A stretch of DNA of 64,000 nucleotides, taken from NCBI RefSeq assembly GCF_000348985.1, contig NC_035925.1:744001-808000 (forward strand). Direction: 5' to 3'. Source of the stretch: Huiozyma naganishii CBS 8797 (lineage: Eukaryota; Ascomycota; Saccharomycetes; Saccharomycetales; Saccharomycetaceae). Position 1 is the stretch's first letter, and each line of letters starts with the position of its first letter. Positions 29,359-38,227 of the stretch are shown here, in pieces. The notes beneath the pieces are model-generated. The model was not told the origin of the DNA and made no database searches. It worked only from the letters and a program-made list of their open reading frames with translations. The translations under genes were made by a program, and so were the position numbers.

Positions 29359-30225
29359 ATGGCAAATACTATCCTGTACTATGCAAGGTGTTTCCTTGCG
29401 GTGATTGTTCTTATGATTGCCGCGCTTTACGGGGTGATTGCCTCGATTGTTGCTACTTTGATTGGGAAACAGTACTTGGCTCAATGGCTCACTGCCCGTT
29501 GTTACTACAACTTGATGAAGTATACGATGGGGTTTGACGTCAAAGTCATTGGCGAGGAGAAACTGGAGAACAAGCCGTTCATTGCTGTGTCTAACCACCA
29601 ATCGACGCTGGACATCTTGATGCTGGGGAGAATGTTCCCACAGGGGTGCACTGTGACCGCCAAGAGTTCGTTGAAATATGTTCCCTTCTTGGGCTGGTTT
29701 ATGAGTTTGAGCGGGACTTATTTCTTGGACAGGAGCAGTAGGGAGAAGAGTGTCAACACTTTGAACAAAGGTCTGGAACAGGTCAAGAGGGAGAAAAGGG
29801 GTCTTTGGATCTTCCCCGAGGGCACGAGATCGTACGCGACCGATTTGAACATTTTGCCCTTCAAGAAGGGCGCCTTCCATTTGGCGCAGCAGGGAAAGAT
29901 CCCGATCATCCCGATCGTAGTCTCGAACACCAGTACTCTGATGAACCCGAAGTGGAAAGTGTTCAACCGCGGGGTTATGACCGTTAAAGTGCTGGACCCA
30001 ATTCCTACTGATGAATTGGCCAAGGAGGACATTGGGAAACTAGCGGAGCAAGTTAGAGACATGATGCTGACTGAGTTGCAAGAACTGGGATACTCAAAGG
30101 CCAACAACGACACCAACTTGCCCCCCCAATTCATCGAGCAAGCGAAGAAAGAGACCAGTGTCACTGAGAAGACGAGAGACGAGGCTTCGACTGTCACAGG
30201 ATCTGAGATCAGAGCGGCAAACTAA
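29359..30225 (+). CDS. SLC1: 1-acyl-sn-glycerol-3-phosphate acyltransferase Slc1
   Basis: Converts lysophosphatidic acid to phosphatidic acid at the sn-2 position, in the ER and lipid droplets. The 288-residue protein has an N-terminal hydrophobic anchor (about 4-35). The acyltransferase motif I is NHQSTLD (79-85) and motif III is EGTRS (154-158), with a Pro/Ile-rich motif IV (PIIPIVV) downstream. It is slightly shorter than S. cerevisiae Slc1 (303), mainly at the C-terminal tail. The ATG at 29359 is the only sensible start. Confidence 0.95.
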   Translation: MANTILYYARCFLAVIVLMIAALYGVIASIVATLIGKQYLAQWLTARCYYNLMKYTMGFDVKVIGEEKLENKPFIAVSNHQSTLDILMLGRMFPQGCTVTAKSSLKYVPFLGWFMSLSGTYFLDRSSREKSVNTLNKGLEQVKREKRGLWIFPEGTRSYATDLNILPFKKGAFHLAQQGKIPIIPIVVSNTSTLMNPKWKVFNRGVMTVKVLDPIPTDELAKEDIGKLAEQVRDMMLTELQELGYSKANNDTNLPPQFIEQAKKETSVTEKTRDEASTVTGSEIRAAN

Positions 30226-30406
30226 AACCATCGGGACGTGCCCGTCCACGAAGAGAGGAAAGATAAATTGTCATCAAGAAAGTACGTATAAAACAAGTAT
30301 AGAAAGATTACTTATGTGTATCCTTTAATTTTTTATGATTAATTGATCAACGTCCTGCTTCGATCAAGATATCGGTTCTTTGAAGGTACACGGCGAGGGT
30401 AGCAGA

Positions 30407-31456
30407 TTATAACTTCCCAATGTGCTTCAAGTACTTGTCGACGTCTCTCGAGGAACCAATCCAGATGGATGTTTTGTCGTGGATCTTGGTTGGGACTAGG
30501 TCCAGGATTCTCTCACCTTTGTCGTTGACAGCCTTCCCGCCGGCCTGCTCGATCAAGAACGCCATGGGGAACCCCTCGTACAGTAGTCTCAACTTCCCGT
30601 TTCTGCTCTTCGAGGAGCCTGGGTAGGCATACAGTCCACCATACAGGACGGTTCTGTGCATATCGGCGACCATGGACCCGACGTATCTGGCGGAGTATGG
30701 TTCGTTGTCCTCGTCCTGGGGCTGTTTCAAAGCGTCGAAGAAAGTCTTGACGGACTCATCCCAGTAGCAGGTGTTCCCCTCGTTGACGGAGTAGATCTTC
30801 TTAGGATGATCCGTGGGCAGTCTCACGTCTGGCTCAGTCAGGATGAACTCGCCCAGGTTGGTGTCGAGGGTGAACCCGTTGACACCGTCGCCCAGTGTGA
30901 GCAGCAAGTGGGTGGATGCACCGTACAGGGCGTAGCATGCTGCTACCATATCGTGGCCGCTTCTCAATACATCCTGCTCGCAACCGGGTTCACTTGGGGG
31001 TGAGGTGATCTTGAAGAGGGAAACGATGGTCCCTACAGAGACACCGGCGTCGATGTTGGAGGACCCGTCAATCGGGTCGCAGCACACTGCGTACGTGCCC
31101 TCGGTTGTCTCAAACCTGATCAACTCCTCCTGTTCCTCGGAGACAAGGATCTTGACGATGTTGCTCGAGGCCATGGTGTTAATGAAGATCTCGTCACCGA
31201 GCACATCAAGCTTCTTCTGCTGGTCGCCCGTCGCGTTGGAGGTCCCGAACAGTCCAGTCAAGTGGATCAGCTCAGCTCTTCTGACGGTGTGCGCGATGAA
31301 CTTGAAAGCGAACCCGAGGGCGTTCAGCACAAGCGAGTAGTCACCCGTGGCATTCTTTGCCTGCTTCTGCTTCTCGATGATGAAACGGGACAGAGAGATG
31401 ATGTTAGTGTCGATCTTGTCGGCCAGAGGCTCCTGACATTCCTGCTTGATTGGCAT
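30407..31456 (-). CDS. FBP1: Fructose-1,6-bisphosphatase
   Basis: A key gluconeogenic enzyme, hydrolysing fructose 1,6-bisphosphate to fructose 6-phosphate. The 349-residue protein covers the whole family, with the metal-binding DPIDGSSN at 127-134 and the C-terminal GGKAVNDKGERILDLVP region. Residue 2 is proline, as required for GID-ligase N-degron recognition. The RRxS protein kinase A site at Ser11 of S. cerevisiae Fbp1 has no counterpart in MPIKQECQEP and what follows. STRE-type boxes lie upstream. In S. cerevisiae FBP1 is YLR377C, so here it interrupts a run of YDL05x genes. Confidence 0.97.
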   Translation of the reverse strand: MPIKQECQEPLADKIDTNIISLSRFIIEKQKQAKNATGDYSLVLNALGFAFKFIAHTVRRAELIHLTGLFGTSNATGDQQKKLDVLGDEIFINTMASSNIVKILVSEEQEELIRFETTEGTYAVCCDPIDGSSNIDAGVSVGTIVSLFKITSPPSEPGCEQDVLRSGHDMVAACYALYGASTHLLLTLGDGVNGFTLDTNLGEFILTEPDVRLPTDHPKKIYSVNEGNTCYWDESVKTFFDALKQPQDEDNEPYSARYVGSMVADMHRTVLYGGLYAYPGSSKSRNGKLRLLYEGFPMAFLIEQAGGKAVNDKGERILDLVPTKIHDKTSIWIGSSRDVDKYLKHIGKL

Positions 31457-31513
31457 TATCTCTGTAAATTGAAGTTGATTGGTAATTAGTGTTGAAGGCT
31501 ATTGTTGTCGCTT

Positions 31514-31692
31514 CCCCTTTGCTTTGCTAATCAGAAAGAATAGGGGACAGAAGCTTACGACATCACGTATACTACACATCTCGAGGGAGAAGACGGCTTA
31601 CTTATATACACGCAAGCCGTCCCCACGTCGCACGTTTATGTAACCAAACCTTAGCCCCTATAGGTCCACCCACTGGCCTCTACGGTTAGGGG
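31514..31692. promoter_or_regulatory. FBP1 promoter: TATA box and four AGGGG/CCCCT boxes
   Basis: CCCCT at 31514-31518 and 31655-31659, AGGGG at 31542-31546 and 31688-31692, and TATATA at 31603-31608 about 150 bp upstream of the FBP1 ATG. AGGGG is the Msn2/4 stress element and overlaps the C2H2 recognition space of Adr1 and Mig1, fitting a glucose-repressed gene. The motifs are short and assignment to a factor is uncertain. Confidence 0.45.
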
Positions 31693-32340
31693 AAGCCGTC
31701 TTTCTTTCTTTCTTTCGTACGTCCACGTCTGCGCCCTTCTTACCAGATACAGAGCGAACCCCGGGGAGTGCAGTGAAGCGCCGCACGTAGCACCACTAGA
31801 AAAGGAGGTCTTCGTCGTCGCTGCTGTCCTGTGTATCAACGTTCCGTCGCACACTGTTACTGCGGCGGGCGGGATTATGGGACACCGCTCTTTCCGACTC
31901 CCGTTTGCTCTTGCGTTGTGCATGCGGGCGGGTCTGGGGAGGATCTCTCGCTGGCTGGCCACGCCAACACAGCAGGGGGGCCGGATGTAAGGTACGCGGG
32001 TGATTACAAAGATTACAGGGAGGGAGTAGTTCGGGAAGATCGCTTCTCCCTCTGTTCTTGAAAAGGAGAGGTGGGGAGCCAGGTTAATTGGGTCGTGGAT
32101 GGGGCGGGGAGTGAGTGCATCAGAGCAGGCTTGCACAGAGTTCCCAGTCCCTGGTGGTCACAGTCTTGTCGTCTGCACGTGACTCCACTCTTCTTTCTGT
32201 TTCAGGAACTTTATTTCACTCGTAGACCAGATCCCATCCTCGAGGTGCATCTGCACTGTCGCAGTCCAACCACAGGGCACCCACCGGGCTACCTCCCTCA
32301 TTTTAGTGTTCTTCCTGTGTCGCCCCCCCCCCTTCTCACT
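31693..32340. other. Intergenic: distal FBP1 and PBP4 promoter, GC-rich
   Basis: The rest of the FBP1-PBP4 divergent region. It is GC-rich and contains a TTTC microsatellite (about 31700-31717), several GGGG/CCCC boxes and a C10 tract at 32323-32332 just before the PBP4 ATG. Frames open through it start only with GTG or similar codons. No gene is called. Confidence 0.5.
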
Positions 32341-32781
32341 ATGGCTACAACGACTCCTAAGCTGACAGGTTGGGCGCAGGCAGCAGCAAGGTCTGCCCCG
32401 AAACACTCGCGGACCACCTCGGCCGTGAATGCCAAGGCAGACGCCGTGGCTGCTACTGAAAAGTCTGCCACTGGCTCACCAACACCTTCGCATTCCCCTG
32501 CTGCTGCTGCCGTTGATAAAAAGGCGAACCATACGGGAACCACTGGAGGCAAGAAAACTGCACATAGACCACCGTTCAACAGGGATGAGGTCAGAAAGTA
32601 CATGGACTCCCTGTTCGACACGTATGCCAATGCGGAGGAGACCGTTTCTTACGACAACATCTTGCAGAACAACAAGAACTTGCAGACGGCAAACTGGGGG
32701 ACCGTCTCCAGCGGCAAGAACAAGAACAAAAACAAGAAGTACGGATACCTCGCCGACATTGCCAAAGTATTGAAAAACTAG
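32341..32781 (+). CDS. PBP4: Pbp1-binding protein Pbp4
   Basis: A small low-complexity protein that in S. cerevisiae binds the ataxin-2 homologue Pbp1 and is found in stress granules. The 146-residue product opens MATTTPKLTGWAQAA, followed by an Ala/Ser/Lys-rich segment and a conserved block near 80-110 (FNRDEVRKYMDSLFD). A Lys/Asn-rich tail precedes a short conserved end. It is shorter than the yeast protein (185). The frame is open 90 codons farther upstream, but from a GTG and without homology. Order with MCH1 and SLC1 matches YDL053C. Confidence 0.85.
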   Translation: MATTTPKLTGWAQAAARSAPKHSRTTSAVNAKADAVAATEKSATGSPTPSHSPAAAAVDKKANHTGTTGGKKTAHRPPFNRDEVRKYMDSLFDTYANAEETVSYDNILQNNKNLQTANWGTVSSGKNKNKNKKYGYLADIAKVLKN

Positions 32782-33132
32782 AACAGTTCGCATTAGCAAC
32801 GGGATAGTGGTATAGATGACCAGTTGGTAAAACATCCACCGATCTAGATCCCAGGGTGGGAACCTCCCCCCGAGATTAGCACCCATATACATACACACAC
32901 ATATATACACGTATCCACGCCGCACTTAATTAATGATACATCAGCGCAACGGACATACCTGCTGCTTATCGGTATTGGGTATGCGGAGAAGGGTGCACCC
33001 ACTATCGGGAAATTTGGATACAAAAAAACTTGAAAGAGCTTGTTGGGTATATAAAAGAGTCATCTCTCGAAGGTGCCGTCTCCCCTTCAACAAATCCCAG
33101 CAGGGTGTCGTAACCCCCGCTTTGCGAAAAAC

Positions 33133-34698
33133 ATGCCGCTTTCCTCCATAGAACACAGCCTGTCGTACCAGGTGCGACGCTGGCTGCCACACGTGCTTTC
33201 AACAAGGGCTTCCCACAGGACAGCGTACGTTTTGTCCCTCTTATCGGCGCTCACGAGCGGCTTCATCTCGTTGGTCTCGCTGTACTCGTACCCGTGGAAA
33301 GTGCGACTGAACTACACATCATGGCAGATCAACACCATCTCGAGCATGGCAAGCTTGGGGGCGTACCTTGTCCCGCCAGTTTTGGGGATCCTCGCAGATA
33401 ACCACGGCCCGATCACACTGAGCTGCCTTTCGATCGTCGGGTTCATACCAAGTTATTCGTACCTGGCGTACATTTTCAACCACCCAGAGATATCACAGAC
33501 TGGGTCGAGCTTCGGCGTCGTGGTAGCGTGCTTCGTCGTCATCGGTATATCCACAAGCGCGCTATATTTCAGCGCTTTGCTCACCTGCACAAAACTGTAC
33601 CCACAGCGGAAACTCCTCTCCATTAGTTTCCCAACTACGTGTATCGGGATCTCCTCTCTTGTCGGGTCCCAGATCCTGAAGTTTAAAGTGTTTTGGTACG
33701 ATGACATGTCGATAAACGAAACGTACTTGAACTTGAATGTGGTGTTTAAGTGTCTAGCAATACTTTACGTGATTATCGGCCTCTCCGCATGGGTTTCCAC
33801 GGGTACTGTGTCCATGATTACCTATGCAGAGGACCTGAAACAGGAAGCGGACCTCCTGGAAGAGGAGTCGGACACACCCACAGATGCAGTGTACGATGTC
33901 GAAAGTTTCGAGGCCGCCTCGCTGCTACACACATCTCGCTCATCAATCTCTATATCATCGGCAATGCTCGCGACCACTAATTATGGCACCCAGAAAAGTG
34001 ATGTCGCCACATGGGAGCAACCAAAGTCCGTGTTCAGGGACCCAACGCTTTATCTTCTAGCGATCACCATGCTGCTGACTTTGGGACCACTGGAGATGTT
34101 TGTGACGGACATGGCTTCGTTGTCAAACCTTATCCTAGACAGCAACAAGACGACCTCCTCGAACACAAACACACAGAATGTGCCAAGCACCCTGCTGTCC
34201 ATATTCGCTTTGTCGTCAACAGCGGCAAGATTAACCAGTGGCGTAATCAGCGATTACCTGCTAGACCATAACCTGAAACTACGGCGGATCCTACTGCCCT
34301 TACTCGTCCTAACCCTCGTCTCGCAAGTATTGATACTTGCCCTCACGGAAAGTTCGTTCCTGAAGGGCCTTTCAGTTAAAGCCAACATCCTGATATCCGG
34401 TGCGGTGCTGGGAGTTTCCTACGGCGGGTTGTTCACAATATACCCTACTTTAGTACTTACCGTATGGGGCCAAAAATCCTTCGGGAGCGCTTACGGTAGT
34501 CTGATGGTTGCTCCAGCATTGGGGTCCGTCGTGTCATGCATGCAGTATGCACTCATCTACGATTCTAGGTGTGTGAGAAACGTCGTCGGAACGTGTATAT
34601 CAGCTGTCTACAAATTCGGAACCGCGCAAGTCTTGGTCGCCATCGTTATAACTTGTATCATGCTGAAGGGATGGGGTAAAAGAGGACACCAGGCGTAG
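33133..34698 (+). CDS. MCH1: Monocarboxylate-transporter-like MFS protein Mch1
   Basis: A major facilitator superfamily protein related to mammalian monocarboxylate transporters. The S. cerevisiae protein is vacuolar-membrane located and its substrate is unclear. The 521-residue chain (486 in yeast) has twelve hydrophobic segments, six before and six after an acidic loop at about 230-320. The frame extends to 33073 but starts there with GTG. The ATG at 33133 (MPLSSIEHS) is preferred. Synteny matches YDL054C. Confidence 0.92.
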   Translation: MPLSSIEHSLSYQVRRWLPHVLSTRASHRTAYVLSLLSALTSGFISLVSLYSYPWKVRLNYTSWQINTISSMASLGAYLVPPVLGILADNHGPITLSCLSIVGFIPSYSYLAYIFNHPEISQTGSSFGVVVACFVVIGISTSALYFSALLTCTKLYPQRKLLSISFPTTCIGISSLVGSQILKFKVFWYDDMSINETYLNLNVVFKCLAILYVIIGLSAWVSTGTVSMITYAEDLKQEADLLEEESDTPTDAVYDVESFEAASLLHTSRSSISISSAMLATTNYGTQKSDVATWEQPKSVFRDPTLYLLAITMLLTLGPLEMFVTDMASLSNLILDSNKTTSSNTNTQNVPSTLLSIFALSSTAARLTSGVISDYLLDHNLKLRRILLPLLVLTLVSQVLILALTESSFLKGLSVKANILISGAVLGVSYGGLFTIYPTLVLTVWGQKSFGSAYGSLMVAPALGSVVSCMQYALIYDSRCVRNVVGTCISAVYKFGTAQVLVAIVITCIMLKGWGKRGHQA

Positions 34699-35124
34699 GC
34701 AGTCGCTAGAACTATGTTTTTTTAATTGCACAGTGAGGACAGGGGAAGTTCATTCGACGTTACTGGTAAATATATTTGCATTATTTTTATTGTATGTTTA
34801 TCACTACACAATTGGAACCTTTAAAAACTTTTCAAGTAACTTAGTGTAGTATATTTGAAATGTACAACGCGAGGTCAACAGGCGCTTAGAGAGACTTGGT
34901 TCCGAAAGATGCAATCGGAACATGATCTCATAGTGTAAGAAAAGTTTTCATTCAAAAGATTGTCGTTGAGATGATCTTCTCGTAGTTTTGCATAACACTT
35001 TATGTACCTTTTCATAGAACTGAGTTTGCAATTATTGGTTTAGGGGACCTCGTATCTGATATCTCATAGAGTAACGTAACTAGAACTAATATAACAGACT
35101 CAAATTTCACCGGTAAAAAACATC
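34699..35124. other. Intergenic: MCH1 3' flank
   Basis: A 426-bp A/T-rich stretch between MCH1 and the tRNA gene. No gene, LTR terminus or RNA was recognised. Confidence 0.5.
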
Positions 35125-35130
35125 AAAAAA
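35125..35130 (-). terminator. RNA polymerase III terminator of tRNA-Lys
   Basis: Six T residues on the minus strand, three bases beyond the tRNA 3' end. Confidence 0.85.
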
Positions 35131-35133
35131 GAA

Positions 35134-35229
35134 CTCCTCATAGGGGGCTCGAACCCCTGACATTTCGGTTATCCTTGCTTAAACAAAGTGTTTAAAAGCC
35201 GAACGCTCTACCAACTGAGCTAACAAGGA
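35134..35229 (-). tRNA. tK(UUU): tRNA-Lys(UUU) with 23-nt intron
   Basis: The minus strand reads an intact cloverleaf: the 5' acceptor strand TCCTTGT pairs with ATGAGGA and the discriminator is G. The D-arm has AGCTCAGTTGGTAGAGC, the anticodon loop is CTTTTAA with UUU, and the T-arm has GGGGTTCGAGCCCC. A 23-nt intron follows position 37, as in yeast tK(UUU) genes; 73 plus 23 gives the 96-nt span. CCA is not encoded. Confidence 0.98.
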
Positions 35230-36802
35230 CGAGTTCTCAAAAATTTGAAATGTTGAGGGATATTTATATACGTAAATTGAAATTAAAGTTTTTGGACTAT
35301 AAAACTTGCAACCATTTTTTATTGGCACCTACATAACTATCCAAATAGGTAACACGTCAAATGCTTTTACACGGTGTTGAGTATGTCGAGGTAGAGCGAC
35401 AGAACGAGTAAAAGGTTAACATGAATGTAAGTATGTAGAATGGTTCCTTCGCATAAAAAAGCATTCCTTAATTATATCCGCCAGTAAGTTTCACGATTGT
35501 ACTTTATCACACTGAATTCACATAGTTCTTAACTACAAGCACCCAAGCAAATTTAATCTCGGAAGCCGCAGAGCATCTGCACCGACATCTTTCAAGACCG
35601 TTTCTGAATCCAGGACTCAACAAAATTTTGACTTACTCAAACAGGTACAACGGATACCTTGGAGTTTACTAAAAGCATACACCTTAGGGTCAGGTCGTTA
35701 AAGGAATTTGAAGATTGGCGAGATCGAGATCCATTGCAAAGGGGAATACTCATCAAGTATACTGTGTTAAAGGGGTCCAGTACCTCCACTTTCATTGCAG
35801 CCCCGCGGAAATCCCTCATTTCAATTACATTCCCCCATTCAGACGAGAAGAGATCAGTAAAGCATGTTGGGGCACTGAGTCAGTAGTTCTCCCCCCTCCT
35901 AATACGCTTGAACGGTACCGATTTTTCCTTTCCCGATGTGTACATGACGTCCCTTTCCACAGAGTAGTGAAAAACAAACAAACAAACGAGCTAGCAAACA
36001 AACAAATTGCAAGCAGAATAGTGTCATGACGAAAATTTGACGTTACTTCCCTGAGTTCCGAGGAAGAAAGCAAAAGGAAGTGCCTGGCCCGCCCGTAAAC
36101 AAAGAAGACCAAGCGGACGTCTCGCCTCCAGCAGACGAACGCCAAACATGCGCACGCGGCCATGCTGGCACTGCGGCCGGGGTTCATCGCGGGTCCAGAA
36201 GAAACGCGCCACAAATTCGCGTCACATAAAACGCACCCGCCCGTGCACCGCACCCGCTGCAACCGAAACGTCCCAAAACGGAACGTCTTCCATCCTGCGC
36301 CGTTTTTCCCCTTTCGGACAGTGCTGGGCGCCAAATGCGCACCCCGCAGAAACCGCCGCAGCGCGCCAGAACCGAAAAGCAAACAAAACGGACAAAAAAG
36401 AAACAAGAATTCTTTTGTCTCTTTGAGGACAGCTAAGCAATTACCGTTTGCGTCCAGCGCAGACCTCGAGGTGTCGATGCAACAAGAAGAACAAGCACGC
36501 ACGCACGCGTCGTCGAGCGACTCAAACTCGCGGTGGTGGTGGTGGTAGTTGTTGTCAGTCAGTCTCTCGCGTTGTTTCGCGCTGTTTCTCTCTGTTTTTT
36601 TTGTTGTCCTATATATAAATATATATATATAAAGAGCTGCTTGCGTGTTTCTGGGACGTCAAGTGTGTGTCAACGTTGCTGCATTGGTAAATCTTGCTTC
36701 CTCTTATTTCTTGGTAACTCAACTCTTTGACTCGAATTTACTGCATTTCTCAGCCTGTGGAAATAGATTCATACATACACATCCCCATACACATCTCACA
36801 CA
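35230..36802. other. Intergenic: tRNA flank and long PSA1 promoter
   Basis: 1.57 kb without a convincing gene. A 75-codon frame at 35659-35886 starts with TTG and matches nothing I recognise. From about 36050 to 36540 the sequence is GC-rich. It then passes a CA/CG repeat (36487-36510), GGT repeats (36531-36546) and an A/T repeat TATA region (36610-36632) before the PSA1 leader. Confidence 0.55.
36505..36581. promoter_or_regulatory. MCB and SCB motifs in the PSA1 promoter
   Basis: ACGCGT (36505-36510) is the MBF core, and TTTCGCG (36575-36581), the reverse of CGCGAAA, is the SBF core. They lie 220-300 bp upstream of the PSA1 ATG. S. cerevisiae PSA1 is expressed in G1/S, so G1-specific control is plausible. 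Confidence 0.5.
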
Positions 36803-37888
36803 ATGAAAGGTTTAATTCTAGTTGGTGGTTACGGTACCAGATTGAGACCTCTTACTTTGACTGTCCCCAAGCCATTGGTCGAGTTCGGTAACAGACCCAT
36901 GATTCTGCACCAAATTGAGGCACTGGCTAACGCCGGTGTCACCGATATCGTCCTCGCTGTCAACTACAGACCAGAAGTCATGGTCAAGACTTTGAAGAAG
37001 TACGAGGAGGAGTACGGTGTTAACATTACTTTCTCCGTTGAGACTGAGCCTTTGGGCACTGCTGGTCCATTGAAGCTTGCCGAGAACGTCTTGAAGAAGG
37101 ACAACTCCCCATTCTTCGTGTTGAACTCCGACGTCATCTGCGAATACCCATTCAAAGAATTGGCCGAGTTTCACGCCGCTCACGGTGGTAAAGGTACGAT
37201 CGTTGCCACCAAGGTCGACGAACCATCCAAGTACGGTGTTATCGTGCACGACTTGGCCACCCCAAACTTGATCGACAGATTCGTCGAAAAGCCAGTCGAG
37301 TTCGTCGGTAACAGAATCAACGCCGGTCTGTACATTTTGAACCCAGAGGTCATCGACTTGATCGACATGAAGCCAACTTCCATCGAGAAGGAGACTTTCC
37401 CAATCCTTGTCGAACAGAAATCCCTATACTCCTTCGACTTGGAAGGTTTCTGGATGGACGTCGGTCAACCAAAGGATTTCTTGTCCGGTACTGTCCTATA
37501 CTTGAACTCTTTGAAGAAGAGACACTCTGACAAATTGTCCACGGGCGACAACATCGTCGGCAACGCCATGATAGATGCATCCGCCAAGATCGCCAAGACC
37601 GCGAAGATCGGGCCAGACGTCGTCATCGGGCCAAACGTCACCATCGGTGAAGGTGTCAGAATCGAAAGATCCGTCGTCCTAGCCAACTCCACCATCAGCA
37701 ACCACTCCCTAGTCAAGTCCACCATTGTCGGGTGGAACTCCACCGTCGGGAAGTGGTGCCGTTTGGAAGGTGTCACCGTATTGGGTGACGATGTCGAGGT
37801 CCAGGATGAGGTCTACATTAACGGTGGTAAAGTCTTGCCTCACAAGTCCATCTCATCGAACGTTCCACAGGAAGCCATTATTATGTAA
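36803..37888 (+). CDS. PSA1: GDP-mannose pyrophosphorylase (mannose-1-phosphate guanyltransferase)
   Basis: Makes GDP-mannose from GTP and mannose 1-phosphate in the cytosol, for glycosylation and cell-wall mannan. The 361-residue protein equals the yeast length. The nucleotidyltransferase signature [11 protein letters not shown] starts near residue 8. The substrate-binding motifs VEKP and NAGLYILNP follow, and a C-terminal left-handed beta-helix of hexapeptide repeats spans about 250-340. Codon use is strongly biased to yeast-preferred codons, as for a highly expressed gene. In a conserved position the codon CTG encodes Leu (MILHQIEAL), showing the standard genetic code. Synteny matches YDL055C. 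Confidence 0.98.
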   Translation: MKGLILVGGYGTRLRPLTLTVPKPLVEFGNRPMILHQIEALANAGVTDIVLAVNYRPEVMVKTLKKYEEEYGVNITFSVETEPLGTAGPLKLAENVLKKDNSPFFVLNSDVICEYPFKELAEFHAAHGGKGTIVATKVDEPSKYGVIVHDLATPNLIDRFVEKPVEFVGNRINAGLYILNPEVIDLIDMKPTSIEKETFPILVEQKSLYSFDLEGFWMDVGQPKDFLSGTVLYLNSLKKRHSDKLSTGDNIVGNAMIDASAKIAKTAKIGPDVVIGPNVTIGEGVRIERSVVLANSTISNHSLVKSTIVGWNSTVGKWCRLEGVTVLGDDVEVQDEVYINGGKVLPHKSISSNVPQEAIIM

Positions 37889-38227
37889 TCGGTGCTTTTA
37901 AACAAAACACCCTCATTCACATTACAACACCTTAAACACACAGCCAAAAGGAAGCAATGCCCCATTTATGCAACGAAAACAACAATAATAATCGGAATAT
38001 TTTTTTAAAGCAAGCACGCGCAGCCATATAATATGGAAACGAGTCTTACTTTTTGTACCATCATATATAATACTATATCTTTATCACCTTTAATGATTTA
38101 TTTTGTCTCACCCAACTAGCACGTTCATGCCAAAAGGAAGAAAAAATAAATGCTGTTCTATTCCTTACAAAAAGGGTTACTGTTACAAAAAAGTTATATA
38201 TGTATGAGAACCATGCAAACGTACTCG
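37889..38227. other. Intergenic: PSA1-MBP1 convergent 3' region
   Basis: 339 bp between two stop codons, A/T-rich, with TATATA-type 3'-end signals near 38025-38090 on both strands. No gene is visible. Confidence 0.5.

Noticed and set aside
35659..35886. 75-codon frame between tRNA-Lys and PSA1 as a gene
   Set aside because: Starts with TTG, no homology recognised and no promoter evidence; kept only as a low-interest observation.
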